Assembly: GCA_963712565.1 (NCBI GenBank)
Contig: CAVQIP010000034.1
Location: 1 to 64,000 of the forward strand
DNA length: 64,000 bases
Direction: 5' to 3'
Source: VAZQ01 sp963712565
GTDB lineage: Bacteria > Pseudomonadota > Alphaproteobacteria > Rhizobiales > Xanthobacteraceae
Positions 1 through 9,167 of this stretch are shown in pieces. Under the pieces are notes generated by a model. The model had not been told where the DNA came from. It saw only the letters and a program-made list of their open reading frames with translations, and did not search any database. The position numbers and the translations under genes are program-made. Each line of letters opens with the position of its first letter. The first letter of the stretch is position 1.

Positions 1-48
1 GCCGACCGCCGCGCCGCCGAGCAGCGTGATGAACTCGCGCCGCTTCAT
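1..48 (-). CDS. ABC transporter substrate-binding protein, N-terminal start only (runs off left edge)
   Basis: Only the first 16 codons lie inside the window. They read MKRREFITLLGGAAVG, the twin-arginine-like export signal shared by the other ABC_sub_bind (PF04392 type) proteins of this locus. The ATG overlaps the stop of the upstream copy by 4 bp (ATGA), the same junction used between the intact copies near 4880. The function of the missing part is inferred from the family only. Confidence 0.7.
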   Translation of the reverse strand, partial: MKRREFITLLGGAAVG

Positions 49-835
49 TCGATCACCTCGTCGGCGAGCTGCTGCTCTGCGCTGATCGACGGCAGGCGAT
101 TGCGGCCGGCCAGGTCGGCGATCAGCTTTTGGTGCAACTGCAAGAAGCTGTCGGTCGGCAGGATCAGCCCGCCGTTCGGCTCGCGCCCGAAGCGCTCCAA
201 GGCGGGTTCGATGTCGGGGGTGACGCGAACGGGGACAACAATCGCCTGCACGCCGAGGGGGGGCGCAGCGGTCTCGACCGCACGCATGAAGAACTTCGAC
301 TGCGGCGATGTGTCGGGATTGAACATGACCGCGACGCGCGCGAGGCCGGGCGCAATTTCCTTGAGCAAGTCGAGCCATTTGCCGCCAATCGAGAACTCGT
401 ACGCGCCTGAAGCCGGTGAGGTTGCCGCCCGGATTCGTCAAGCTCCCAACAAAGCCTTGCGCAACGGGATCGGAGACCTGCACGAAGACGACCGGCACGG
501 TGCTGGTGGCTTGCTGGATGACGGTCAGGTTCGTCGTGGAGGCTAGGATCACGTCTGGCATTAGCCCGATCAACTGCGCCGCGTAGGTCCGTGCGAGTGC
601 GGCGTCACCGGCGTTCCAGCGAATATCGACGTGGAGGTTTTGGCCTTCGGTCCATCCCAACTGGCGGAGTGCCTCGACGAGGGTCGCCACGTACGACTGG
701 GGTCTCGTCTCGGTTGCAGCGCCGTTCATCAGCACTCCAATGCGCCGCATCCGCTCGCCCTGCTGCGCCTCGCGCCGCGAGCGGCCACGCCGACGCCGCG
801 CCGCCGAGCAGCGTGATGAACTCGCGCCGCTTCAT
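45..835 (-). pseudogene. ABC_sub_bind-type substrate-binding protein, two frameshifts
   Basis: The reading begins MKRREFITLLGGAASAWPLA at 835. It loses frame right after the signal peptide (about 765), where the usual A-Q-Q cleavage region is reached only by changing frame. It continues as a recognisable PF04392-type domain with GWTEGQN- and NLTGF-like motifs, shifts again near 395 by one extra G, and ends in the typical ADEVIE tail. The final frame alone is open for 107 codons. Periplasmic ligand-binding protein ancestry is clear; the ligand is unknown and no permease is nearby. The stop overlaps the next gene start by 4 bp. The two one-base indels make a working product unlikely. Confidence 0.75.
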
Positions 836-905
836 TCGATCACCTCGTCAGCGACGGCGAGCAGCGTCGGCGGCATGTCGAGGCCGAGCGCCCTTCAGCG
901 CGCTG
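832..905 (-). pseudogene. C-terminal tail remnant of another ABC_sub_bind gene
   Basis: On the minus strand the bases just upstream of the 835 start encode ALGLDMPP..LLAVADEVIE and a stop. This is the conserved C-terminus of the family, overlapping the following ATG. Upstream of roughly position 900 the homology stops, so only some 20 codons remain. It looks like the retained end of a deleted tandem copy. Confidence 0.6.
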
Positions 906-1504
906 CGGGGATCTCTTGCAAGCCCGCACGGCAAGTCAACGCATTGCGCCGCGGGCCCCCTCCGTCATGACCACAAAGGAAAGGGTTGGACCGGTCGAGC
1001 GGTGCGGGCCGTGGCGGGCAACGACGCATTGGTCGCTGGAACGGCCGTCGCGCTTGCCATCATCATGACGACGACCACCAAGCAGAAAACATATTCGAGC
1101 GCGCGATGGTCATCCCGAACGCGGAGGGGAGCGGGATAGCCAACCGTCGGACGCCGGCGCCTCCGGTAAGGCTGGCGGCGGCAAGGGCGGAAATAGCCCC
1201 GGCGCCGAAATACGAGCCCAGCAAGCGCCTCGACCCGGCGTGGACTCGGGAAGGCGACGGGCCGGGACTTGCCACAACGCCACGGGCAACGGAGCGTCAT
1301 GACCGGGCAGGGAAGGCCCTCAAGACAGCCCGGTTCGAATGACGCGCCAGCTAACCTGGCGGCGGCGTGAGCAGTGATCGAGAAAACCCCGCCTTGGTGC
1401 AGGCCAAAGCGGGGGTTCAAACCCTCGGGATTCTCTCGGGGGTGACGGGGAGGCGTCCGAGGGTCAACAGGCGTCGATCCAAAGCCTGATGCTGACCATC
1501 GGCT
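906..1504. other. No confident gene; one strong hairpin
   Basis: Open frames here on both strands have unnatural composition (runs of R, H and D) and no recognisable domain, so none is called. At 1387-1414 there is a near-perfect hairpin (CCCCGCCTTGG / CCAAAGCGGGG, 6-nt loop) followed by a GGTTCAAACC stretch resembling a tRNA T-arm, but no complete tRNA can be folded around it. The region may be debris of the decayed array on its left. Confidence 0.4.
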
Positions 1505-1696
1505 TCAGTCGAATACCATGGAAAAATCCCTATAGTGTTCCGTGGGCAGATGCGTTGCATTCGTCATCATGTGGAAGGGGTCAACCCCGCCAATCGATGC
1601 AGTGGCAACACGCGCTTGGGTGTTTGAGGCGGCCCATCCCGCGATCCCTGCGGCGATCAAAGCGGCGGCAACGGCAAACAGGGTGATCTTGCGCAT
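1505..1696 (-). CDS. Small secreted hypothetical protein (63 aa)
   Basis: A 63-residue protein with a clear Sec signal peptide (MRKITLFAVAAALIAAG, then AASNTQARV) and a short acidic and aromatic mature part (DPFHMMTNATHLP). The start at 1696 is chosen over a longer frame because GGGAGAACTCC sits just upstream. It resembles, from memory, a family of tiny exported proteins common in Bradyrhizobium; no function is known. It stands alone and diverges from the cyclic-nucleotide-domain gene at 1853. Confidence 0.7.
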   Translation of the reverse strand: MRKITLFAVAAALIAAGIAGWAASNTQARVATASIGGVDPFHMMTNATHLPTEHYRDFSMVFD

Positions 1697-1852
1697 GGAG
1701 TTCTCCCGTGCAATCAGCTCAAGACGGTAGCTCAAGCCATTCGACGGCTATCAATATGCCGGACCACGGCTTCGGCCGCTGTGATGGCGATCACGAAATG
1801 GTCGATTTCATTGGTCCGGCCTATAGCTCATGTAGACGATGGAGGAGCGAAC

Positions 1853-2371
1853 ATGCCCCTCATTCCTGATATCGCCGTTTTCCAGAGGAAACTCGCCACC
1901 CTTCCTCTCGTAACCTACCAGGCCGGCGAGACCGTGCTCAGCGCCGCCTCGACAACCGGCCAGCTGCTGATCCTTCAGGAGGGCCAAGTCGCGGTCGTAA
2001 AGGAAGGCGTTGAGATCGCCAGGGTCACGGAGCCTGGTGCCGTGTTCGGCGAACTCTCCGTGCTGCTGGATCAACCGCACACGGCGGACGTACGTGCGCT
2101 GGAAGCCTCGCAGTTTCACGTCGCCGATGCGGCTGCCATGCTCAGGGTAGACCCGATCGCGCTCCTTTACGTTGCAACGGTCCTGGCGCAGCGTCTCGAT
2201 AGCGCCAACAAGGCCCTCCTCGAGCTGAAGCGCCAGGTTCAAACCGGCGAGCCGCGCAGCGTAATTGGAAGAACGGTCGAGAAGATCGAAGGACTGCTGG
2301 GCGCTACGGGCGCCAATCTTATGTATGCCGGCTATCCTTATGATCCGTTCACCGACGCACCGAAGAGCTGA
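1853..2371 (+). CDS. Cyclic nucleotide-binding (CRP-like sensor) domain protein
   Basis: 172 residues, nearly all one cNMP-binding beta-roll: a LLILQEGQVAVVKEGVEIA strand set, then EPGAVFGELSVLLDQPHTADV, the phosphate-binding cassette (GELS), where the usual R-A pair is replaced by T-A-D. A helical tail follows, but no HTH DNA-binding domain, so it is a stand-alone sensor rather than a CRP regulator. The start at 1853 follows GGAGGAGCGAAC, ideal for ribosome binding; a longer frame from 1781 lacks such a site. Without the conserved Arg of the cassette, cAMP binding is uncertain. Confidence 0.75.
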   Translation: MPLIPDIAVFQRKLATLPLVTYQAGETVLSAASTTGQLLILQEGQVAVVKEGVEIARVTEPGAVFGELSVLLDQPHTADVRALEASQFHVADAAAMLRVDPIALLYVATVLAQRLDSANKALLELKRQVQTGEPRSVIGRTVEKIEGLLGATGANLMYAGYPYDPFTDAPKS

Positions 2372-2487
2372 ACGGAAGACGCGCCCTACCGCTCCGGGCG
2401 GTCGCCCGACTGGCTCAAGATGAAGAACCCGGCTTGCGCCGCGGTGAGGCGTGAGGCCTACGGCAACAATGAATAGCACCGTTTGGG

Positions 2488-2742
2488 CTACTCTTTGAGA
2501 GCGGCGTTGAGCATCTCGCCGTATATCTCCGCAACGTCATCACTGGTTGCTCCTTCGCCGTTCGCGTAATCCCATAGCGTTACGGCGTCGATCATCTTGG
2601 CGGTCGGTCTCTTCGGAAGGATCACAAAACCCGCCTCGCCAAGAGTGGTCATCAAGTCGCTATAGCCTTGTTCGATCGTGCCCCGGTCGCTCTGAAATGC
2701 GAGCAGGAACTCTGAGACGGCCTCTCTCGCTGTCTTGCTCAT
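2488..2742 (-). CDS. Hypothetical protein (84 aa)
   Basis: A soluble, acidic 84-residue protein starting MSKTAREAVSEFLLAF with GGAGGGCCGAGAGC upstream, which favours this start over an upstream one at 2778. No signal peptide or known domain is recognised. It lies where the body of the truncated ABC_sub_bind gene at 2782-2928 should be, so it may have arrived with the rearrangement that cut that gene. Confidence 0.55.
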   Translation of the reverse strand: MSKTAREAVSEFLLAFQSDRGTIEQGYSDLMTTLGEAGFVILPKRPTAKMIDAVTLWDYANGEGATSDDVAEIYGEMLNAALKE

Positions 2743-2781
2743 GCTCTCGGCCCTCCGCGGATCGAGCGAGCATAGCACGCA

Positions 2782-2928
2782 TCACCTGATCGTGCCGGCA
2801 TTCCGCTGGCGGGGCGATACTGCACTGAGGAATCCGATTACCGGCATCGCCGCCTGCTGCGCGTGCGCTGCGAGCGGCCACGCAACCGCCGCGCCGGCGA
2901 TGAGCGCTATGAACTCGCGCCGCTTCAC
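2782..2928 (-). pseudogene. Truncated ABC_sub_bind gene (N-terminus only)
   Basis: It starts with GTG overlapping the preceding stop (GTGA) and encodes MKRREFIALIAGAAVAWPLA, the AHAQQ cleavage site, and the first strand (MPVIGFLSAVSP). Homology is then lost and a stop follows after 48 codons. It is the fourth member of the tandem array 5872 to 2782. The mature ligand-binding domain is missing, so at most it could give a signal peptide stub. Confidence 0.7.
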
Positions 2929-3906
2929 TCGATCACCTCGTCGGCGGTCGAGAGCAGCGACGATGGAACGGTGAGGCCGAGCGCCTTAGCGGTGATCAGG
3001 TTGATGACGAGATCAAATTTGGTCGGCTGCTCGACCGGGATGTCGCCCGGCTTTGCCCCGCGCAGAATCTTATCGACAATCTCGGCGGCGCGCCTCCATT
3101 GGTCCAGGAAGTTTGGTCCATAGGACATCAGACCTCCCGTTTCGACGTACTCCCGGGAATTGTAAATCGTCGGCAGGCGCGCGCTCGTGGCTAAGGTGTG
3201 AATGCGAGCGCGGTTGGTTATTACGAGCGGGTCGGTACAAACATAAAGTGCCTCCGCCCGGCCCTTGAGCGCGTCGAAGCCGGGCGCGATATCTTCTGCT
3301 CGTCGGATTTCGACCGTGGTGGCCTCGAAGCCCAAGCGTACGAGCCGCGGCCTGCACTTCGCCCATTTCCAGCGCGGCTCCGGGGGAGCCGACATTGGCC
3401 ATGATCGCCAAGCGGCGGAGACCGGGGACAATCTCGCGCAACAGTTCGAGTCGCTTGCCAGCAACATCGGTCTGTTGGAGCGACAGGCCTGTGACGTTTC
3501 CGCCGGGTCGCGCGAGACTGGCGACGAGGCCGGCTCCAACCGGGTCTGTCGCTGCCGCGAAGACGATAGGGATGACCGACGTCGCTTGCTTTGCGGCCAG
3601 GACTGGTGAGCTGGCATAGGTGACAATGACATCGACTTTCAACCGAACGAACTCAGCCGCGATCTCGGCGGCGCGGTCTGAGCGTCCTTCCGCCCAGCGA
3701 TACTCGATCGCGACGGTGCGACCCTCGATCCAACCGAGGTCACGCAGACGCTGCACAAAAGCAGCAACCCATTGGCTCATGGCTGAAGGCGTGCTCGAGC
3801 CCAAGAACCCGATGATCGGCAGCTTCGCTGGCTGCTGCGCGCTCGCCGCGAGCGACCATGTCGCCGCCGCACCACCGAGCAGCGTGATGAACTCGCGCCG
3901 CCTCAC
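2925..3906 (-). pseudogene. ABC_sub_bind substrate-binding protein, single frameshift
   Basis: It starts with GTG at 3906 (overlap GTGA with the previous gene) and runs in frame for about 193 codons: signal peptide MRRREFITLLGGAAA, AASAQQ, LPIIGFLGSSTPS, ARPGGNVTGLSL. Near 3330 one extra base shifts the frame; the sequence resumes as LGFEATTVEIRRAEDIAPGF and continues to TADEVIE. Apart from that indel it is full length (about 325 aa) and close to the intact neighbour at 3903-4880. It could be a recent pseudogene or, less likely, a base-call error. Confidence 0.8.
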
Positions 3907-4880
3907 TCGATCACCTCGTCGGCGCGGGCGAGCACGCTTGGCGGAATATCGAGGCCGAGCGCCTTCGCAGTGGTCAGATTGATGACGAGATCAAACTTGG
4001 TTGGTTGCTCAACCGGGATGTCGCCCGGCTTCGTCCCGCGCAGAATCTTGTCGACATGGTCGGCGGCGCGGCGGAAGAGGTCCGGGAAATTCGGTCCATA
4101 GGACATCAAACCACCGCTGTGGACGTATTCGCTGAGGTTGTGCATTGTCGGCAGACGCGCGCCGAGCGCCAAAGCATTGATGTGATCCTGTCTGGCGGTG
4201 ACGAGCGCGGTCGCACAAACATAAACCGCGTCCGCGCGGCCCTTCAGCGCCTCGAAAGCGGGCGCAATCTCATCGGCCTGCCGGATGAGCGACCTGACGA
4301 TTTCAATGCCAAGCTTGCGCCCTGCTGCCTCAATTTCGCTGAACTCCAGATTAATGGACGGTGTAAAATCGCCAAAGACCGCCAAGCGGCGAAGAGCGGG
4401 GACAACCTCGTGTAGGATTTCAACGCGCTTGCCGACGGTATCGATCTGCTGGATGGAAAATCCGGTCACATTGCCGCCGGGGCGCGCCAAGCTCGCGACC
4501 AAGCCGACCGCGACTGGATCCGCTGCCGCGGCAAACACAATGGGGATGGTTGATGTGGCCTGCTTTGCCGCCAGAACGTTTGCAGGCGACGAGGTGAAGA
4601 TGAGATCGACAGGGAGCTTGGCATACTCGGCCGCGATTTCCGCGGCGCGCTCGTTGCGGTTCTCTGTCCAGCGGTAAACAACCGTTGCATTGTTGCCGTC
4701 GAGCCAGCCGAGTTGCCGCAATCGCTGCACAAAAGCGCTGACGAATTGACCATGGGATGCTGGGTTCCCGGGGCCGAGGATTCCGATGATTGGCCGCTTC
4801 GATGACTGCTGCGCGCGCGCCGCGAGCGGCCACGCGACTGCCGCTCCGCCGAGCAGCGTGATGAATTCGCGCCGCTTCAC
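3903..4880 (-). CDS. ABC transporter substrate-binding protein (ABC_sub_bind, PF04392 type)
   Basis: Intact, 325 aa. A signal peptide of the Tat-like KRREFITLLGGAA type ends at ARAQQ. The periplasmic-binding fold then carries family motifs: PIIGILGPGNP, LGWLDG, ARPGGNVTGFS, GGLMSYGPN, GDIPVEQPTKFDLVINL. GTG at 4880 is chosen because it forms the 4-bp overlap with the upstream stop and aligns with the sister proteins; a frame reaching 5411 is only read-through in antisense to the next gene. The ligand is unknown and no ATPase or permease is encoded nearby, so it either borrows a distant transporter or acts as an orphan receptor. Confidence 0.85.
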   Translation of the reverse strand: MKRREFITLLGGAAVAWPLAARAQQSSKRPIIGILGPGNPASHGQFVSAFVQRLRQLGWLDGNNATVVYRWTENRNERAAEIAAEYAKLPVDLIFTSSPANVLAAKQATSTIPIVFAAAADPVAVGLVASLARPGGNVTGFSIQQIDTVGKRVEILHEVVPALRRLAVFGDFTPSINLEFSEIEAAGRKLGIEIVRSLIRQADEIAPAFEALKGRADAVYVCATALVTARQDHINALALGARLPTMHNLSEYVHSGGLMSYGPNFPDLFRRAADHVDKILRGTKPGDIPVEQPTKFDLVINLTTAKALGLDIPPSVLARADEVIE

Positions 4881-5872
4881 TCGATCACCTCGTCGGCGCG
4901 GGCGAGCACGCTTGGCGGAATATCGAGGCCGAGCGCCCTCCCAGTCTTGAGGTTGATCACCAACTCGAAGCGCGTCGGCTGCTGAATCGGAAGGTCGCCG
5001 GCCTTCTCGCCGCGCAGGATGCGGTCGACATAGGTCGCCGTGCGGCGGAAGATGTCGGCGTAGTCCCCGCCGTAGGAGGCAAGCCCGCCGTCCGCCGCGT
5101 AGAAGCGGGTCGGGTAGATGGTTGGCAGGCGATCGCGCGCCGCCGCCGCGATGATCGACGCCCGATGGACGCCGGTCGCCGCCCCTGGCAGCACCAGCAG
5201 CGCGCCGTCGCTCCCGCTGTGCGCGAAGGCATCGATGGCTGCCGCGATGCCGGCGTCGTCGCGCACGTGAAGCAGCGTCAACGCGACGGGGCGGCGCGCG
5301 TTGGCCGCCTCGATGGTGCGCAGATATTGCTCGCGTGCCATGTTGGCCGGATCGAGCACGATACCGGCGCGTCGCGCCGACGGCGCCAGCTCCTTGAGCA
5401 TGTCGAGCCATTTTCCGCCGAGCGACGGCTCGGTGACGGAGAAACCGGTGAGATTGCCGCCCGGATGCGCCAGGTTGGCGACGAGGCCGGCAACGACCGG
5501 GTCGGCGCCGGCCGCATAGACGATCGGGATGGTCGTGGTCGCCCGCTGGACCTCGGTGGCGACCGGCGCGGTATTGGCCACGATCACGTCGGGCGCGCCC
5601 GCCACCATCTCCGCCGCGTACCGGCGCCGTAGCTCGGCGTCTGCGGTGGCGAAGCGGATGTCGAATACGACGTTGCGCCCCTCGCTCCAGCCTAGCTCCT
5701 GCAGCGTTCGCAGCAGCACCACGACGCGGTTACGTGCTTCCGCGTCGCCCTCGCCGTAGCCCATGAGGATGCCGACCCGCCGCACGCGCTCCTGCGCTCG
5801 CACCGCGCCCGCCGCCAGCGGCCAGGCGGTGGCCACGCCGCCGATGAGCACGATGAAGTCGCGCCGTTTCAC
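4877..5872 (-). CDS. ABC transporter substrate-binding protein (ABC_sub_bind), first gene of the tandem array
   Basis: Intact, 331 aa from GTG at 5872, preceded by GGGAGGCATCGGGCA; an ATG at 5914 is possible but lacks a ribosome site. The signal peptide is KRRDFIVLIGGVATAWPLA with GAVRAQ. The mature domain has RRVGILMGYGEGD, AHPGGNLTGFSV, GGKWLDMLKELAP, GGLASYGGDYADIFRR and ends LARADEVIE. Its sequence differs more from the next two copies than they do from each other, so the array contains at least two lineages. Its stop overlaps the next GTG, implying translational coupling of the whole array. Confidence 0.85.
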   Translation of the reverse strand: MKRRDFIVLIGGVATAWPLAAGAVRAQERVRRVGILMGYGEGDAEARNRVVVLLRTLQELGWSEGRNVVFDIRFATADAELRRRYAAEMVAGAPDVIVANTAPVATEVQRATTTIPIVYAAGADPVVAGLVANLAHPGGNLTGFSVTEPSLGGKWLDMLKELAPSARRAGIVLDPANMAREQYLRTIEAANARRPVALTLLHVRDDAGIAAAIDAFAHSGSDGALLVLPGAATGVHRASIIAAAARDRLPTIYPTRFYAADGGLASYGGDYADIFRRTATYVDRILRGEKAGDLPIQQPTRFELVINLKTGRALGLDIPPSVLARADEVIE

Positions 5873-5981
5873 TGCCCGATGCCTCCCGTGCTTCCGACAG
5901 AAAGAATAGCACACCTCGGTCCGGCAGGAGGTGCTGCACTGCGGGATTTCGAGCCGGTCATCACAGTGCGGCGTATTCGGG

Positions 5982-6386
5982 CTACGCGAGGGCCACGTGT
6001 ACTACTAGCTGGCCCTCGGGGGGATGACGGGTAATGTGCCCCTTGCCTGTCGTATCCTCCGCTAGCACAACGCTGCCTGCGGGGAGTTGACGGATGTCGC
6101 CATCGCTCGTCTCGAATTCGACCTCGCCGGTTAGCCAGAGCACAAGCAGTCGCTGCGGCGGATTGTGCCAATCCGTTTCCCCCGTACCCTTTGGGACGTA
6201 GCAGATATTATACCATGAAGCCGGAAGGTTTTCCGTAAGGCCCAGCGCGGGAGTGTCCTTGAAAAGCTTTTTTGGCTGCAAAGCAATGTCGATATCTTCC
6301 ATGTGAGTTTCGCCGTTGGCATCGGCAAAGATGCGAAGGCATATCACGCGCTCATTGCAAGCACGTCCAGTTGAAGTCACTGCCAT
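5982..6386 (-). CDS. Cupin-domain protein
   Basis: 134 aa, single-domain cupin: a jelly-roll pattern with TDWHNPPQRLLVLWLTGEVEFET, then LPAGSVVLAEDTTGKGH and a final TRHPPEGQLVVHVAL strand. One H is retained in motif 1 (DWHNPP) and GHITRH in motif 2, so metal binding is possible. No signal peptide is seen, so it is cytoplasmic. The start at 6386 follows GGAAAGCAT. Similar small cupins are often of unknown function; no enzymatic role can be assigned here. Confidence 0.7.
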   Translation of the reverse strand: MAVTSTGRACNERVICLRIFADANGETHMEDIDIALQPKKLFKDTPALGLTENLPASWYNICYVPKGTGETDWHNPPQRLLVLWLTGEVEFETSDGDIRQLPAGSVVLAEDTTGKGHITRHPPEGQLVVHVALA

Positions 6387-6647
6387 ATGCTTTCCTTTTT
6401 AGATTGCACGCGCTCAACAATCGCCACTGAAGCACCTCTGCCGCCCCGGAGTCTTGGTGTCCCGCAATGCAACCTGTGCGGCAAGCTTGTGACCAAGCGC
6501 CGGAAAGCTCCATTCAATCGATGAAGTCGGGTTCGGGTCAAAACCGGTAAGCGTCGAAGTGAGCAAATATTTTCCGGTTTTCCTCCGAAAGCCGACAGCG
6601 CTCAGCGCGGTTGGCACGGCGGAAAAGTGCCAGCAGCGGCCATTGGC

Positions 6648-7814
6648 TCAGCGCTCCGCGGTACGCAGACCAGCCGGTCCGCCCGTGACCTTGATCTCGC
6701 CCGTGACCTTTAGACTCTTGCCGTCGAAGCTCAAGATTGAGAGCGAGTTCTCGACCATGTTCTGCGCAAGCAAGGTCTTGCCATCACGGCTCCAGACCAC
6801 ACCCTGATTCCATTTCCCGATCTTAGCTTCGGCTATTTTGGTGAGGTTTGCTCCATTCACACTGAAGACGACAACCAGACCGTTGTCATTGTAAAAGGGA
6901 TGGTTTGGTGCCCGGCCCGAGCCATCCTGCGCGGTGAGGGCGACATAGTTTCCGTCGTTGGAGAACGCTAGACCCTCGACGATCTGGCCGACATCGAGCG
7001 TATTGATCATGCGCGGGGCTTTACCTTTCAGGTCGATCACGTTGATCGTATCGATATCGCCGGTATTGCCGCCCTGGTTGCCGACGACGGCGACATCGCC
7101 CTTGGAACTCACCTGAATTGCGTAGGGCCGAAAGCCGCCGGTCATTGTGCGTTTGGTGTCTTCGACCTTATTGCCGTCGACCGATAGAACCGAAATCTTG
7201 TGGTCGCCATCGCGCGACACTAACGCCATCTTGCCATCGGGCGAAAATGCGACACTGCTCGGGCCCGATCTCGGATTGTTGAAATCGATCTTTCCAGCGG
7301 CGGCCAGTGTCTTGCCAGAGACGGTGAAGATCGAGACCGTTCCCTCGTTGCGATTGGCGACCAAAGCGAGCGTCCCGGCACGATTGATCGAAATGCCGGC
7401 CGGTCCGAGACCAGCCTCGAGCGTAGCGATCACTGCCGGCGGCGTTGCCTTAAGATCGATCACCGAAAGTCTGCTGTCAGGAACGAGTTTCTTCGGATCG
7501 GCCGGATCGAGCTTCATGTTGGAGGATATCAGCGCAATCGATTCATCGGGTGCAATCGCCACGTTTTGCGGTGGACCCACTACGCTCGACGGCGCCTTCA
7601 GTTCACCGATCACCTTGGGCGGCGAGACGCCGAGATCAATGATGGTCACGGTATCATTGGCGGGGTTCGGCGGCACCGTGTTGACTCCATTGACGAGCAC
7701 CGCCTTGCCATCGTTGGCGGAGACGGCAAGCTGCGCTGCGCCAACTGACGGGAACAACGGCAGCGTGAGGAGGGCTGCGGCAAGCCCGCTCACCCGCGAG
7801 ATGCAAAGAGTCAT
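6648..7814 (-). CDS. Secreted YVTN-type beta-propeller protein
   Basis: 388 aa with a signal peptide (LAAALLTLPLFPSVGAAQLA) and a run of about seven propeller blades of the YNCE/lactonase-like type: VTIIDLGVSPPKVIGEL, LSVIDLKATPPAVIATLEAG, GTVSIFTVSGKTL, SVAFSPDGKMALVSRDGD, LAFSNDGNYVALTAQDG, GVVWSRDGKTLLAQNMVENS. ATG 7814 is chosen because GGGAGGAATTTCC lies before it. Such proteins act in the periplasm as scaffolds or lactonases; active-site residues of lactonases cannot be assigned, so the role is open. Confidence 0.8.
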   Translation of the reverse strand: MTLCISRVSGLAAALLTLPLFPSVGAAQLAVSANDGKAVLVNGVNTVPPNPANDTVTIIDLGVSPPKVIGELKAPSSVVGPPQNVAIAPDESIALISSNMKLDPADPKKLVPDSRLSVIDLKATPPAVIATLEAGLGPAGISINRAGTLALVANRNEGTVSIFTVSGKTLAAAGKIDFNNPRSGPSSVAFSPDGKMALVSRDGDHKISVLSVDGNKVEDTKRTMTGGFRPYAIQVSSKGDVAVVGNQGGNTGDIDTINVIDLKGKAPRMINTLDVGQIVEGLAFSNDGNYVALTAQDGSGRAPNHPFYNDNGLVVVFSVNGANLTKIAEAKIGKWNQGVVWSRDGKTLLAQNMVENSLSILSFDGKSLKVTGEIKVTGGPAGLRTAER

Positions 7815-8161
7815 GGAAATTCCTCCCACGCCCGGTTCTTACGGGATCACGCGCTCGGGCCAAGCGCGTGATAACAGACTACTATCGTATTCCGACTTTC
7901 CCCAGGTGACGAGGGATTGGGACGAGCCACATGATACTAAGGCAGGAGGCCGCTGCACTGCGGGATTTCGATCCGGCCTTCGTGCCACAAGCGGTCATAC
8001 CACTTCCGCCCGGTCACATCGCGATGTAGCCTAACTGTCGAGCTGTCAGCGGGACGTGCCGAAAGCCCCCCTTTTCAGCGGCAGCGCTCTGCCGTCGGCA
8101 GGCATCGATCTTCATCAATGAAATCAGCGCGTACGCTTGTACGTCGACCCTGGGGCAATTG

Positions 8162-9139
8162 ATGGAACTTCCACGTCGGCAATTTCTGCGTCTGGCCAGC
8201 GGTGCGGCCGCGCTGCCAGCCGTTTCACGTTTCGCTTGGGCGCAGGCCTATCCGACGCGGCCGGTGCACGTCATCGTCGGATTCACCGCTGGCAACAACA
8301 TCGACATCGTTGCACGGCTGCTCGGCCAATGGCTGTCGGAACGGCTCGGCCAGCCGTTCATTATCGAGAACCGCCCGGGCGCCAGCGGCAATATCGCCGC
8401 CGAGGCAGTCGCGCGCGCGCCCGCGGACGGCCATACGCTTCTGATGACGGGCACCTTCAACGCGATCAACGCAACGCTCTATGAAAACCTCAGCTTCAAT
8501 TTCATCAGGGACATCGCCCCCGTCGCGAGCCTGTCGCGCACAGCTGGCGTGATGGAAGTCAACCCTTCGTTCCCGGCCAAGACCGTCCCTGAGTTCATCG
8601 CCTACGCGAAGGCCAATCCCCGTAACATCATGATGGCGTCAGCTGGACCGGGGAGCGCGCCGGGTCTGTACGGCGAGCTGTTCAAATCCATGGCTGGCGT
8701 TGACTTGGCAGCGGTGAACTATCGCGGCTCACCAGCTGCGCTGTCCGATCTCATTGCCGGCCACGTTCACGTGATGTTCGACCCGATTGCATCATCGGTC
8801 GGCTATATCAAGGCAGGTCAGCTGCGAGCCTTGGGAGTGACGACAGCCAAACGCATCGAGGTATTGCCGGACGTTCCAACGATCGGCGAATTTGTGCCGG
8901 GCTACGAGGCGAGCGGTTGGCAGGGGATCGGCGCGCCGGCGAACACGCCGCCGCAGATCATCGCCATCCTCAATAAGCTTGTGAATGAGGCGCTTGCCAG
9001 CGCGGAGTTCAAGGCGCGGTTCGTCGATTTGGGCCTGGAGCCCTATGCAACCTCGCCCGCCGAGTTCGGCAAGTTCATTGTCGACTACACCGAGAAGTGG
9101 GGCAAGGTGATCCGGGATGCCAACATCAAGCCGAATTGA
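8162..9139 (+). CDS. Tripartite tricarboxylate transporter receptor (TctC/Bug family)
   Basis: 325 aa. A twin-arginine-like leader (LPRRQFLRLASGAAALPA) is followed by the Bug fold: YPTRPVHVIVGFTAGNNIDIVAR, IENRPGASGNIAAEAVARA, the conserved ADGHTLL, and VPTIGEFVPGYEASGWQGIGAPA. These periplasmic receptors bind small carboxylates such as citrate analogues. No TctA/TctB permease is adjacent, typical of the orphan Bug expansions in proteobacteria. ATG 8162 directly follows a TTG at 8159; the ribosome site is weak (GGGGCAA). Confidence 0.85.
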   Translation: MELPRRQFLRLASGAAALPAVSRFAWAQAYPTRPVHVIVGFTAGNNIDIVARLLGQWLSERLGQPFIIENRPGASGNIAAEAVARAPADGHTLLMTGTFNAINATLYENLSFNFIRDIAPVASLSRTAGVMEVNPSFPAKTVPEFIAYAKANPRNIMMASAGPGSAPGLYGELFKSMAGVDLAAVNYRGSPAALSDLIAGHVHVMFDPIASSVGYIKAGQLRALGVTTAKRIEVLPDVPTIGEFVPGYEASGWQGIGAPANTPPQIIAILNKLVNEALASAEFKARFVDLGLEPYATSPAEFGKFIVDYTEKWGKVIRDANIKPN

Positions 9140-9167
9140 GCTTCTAGCACTACTTTGGCAGATTTAT

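Noticed and set aside
965..1420. Open frames on both strands between the array and the small secreted gene
   Set aside because: Unnatural amino-acid runs (VVVVMMM, HHHDDDH), no ribosome sites and no domain.
1380..1440. tRNA-like segment with GGTTCAAACC loop
   Set aside because: No acceptor stem, D-arm or anticodon arm can be folded around the T-arm-like part.
4881..5411. N-terminal extension of the ABC_sub_bind gene to 5411
   Set aside because: The extra 177 codons are Arg-rich shadow of the upstream gene; signal peptide and 4-bp overlap put the start at 4880.
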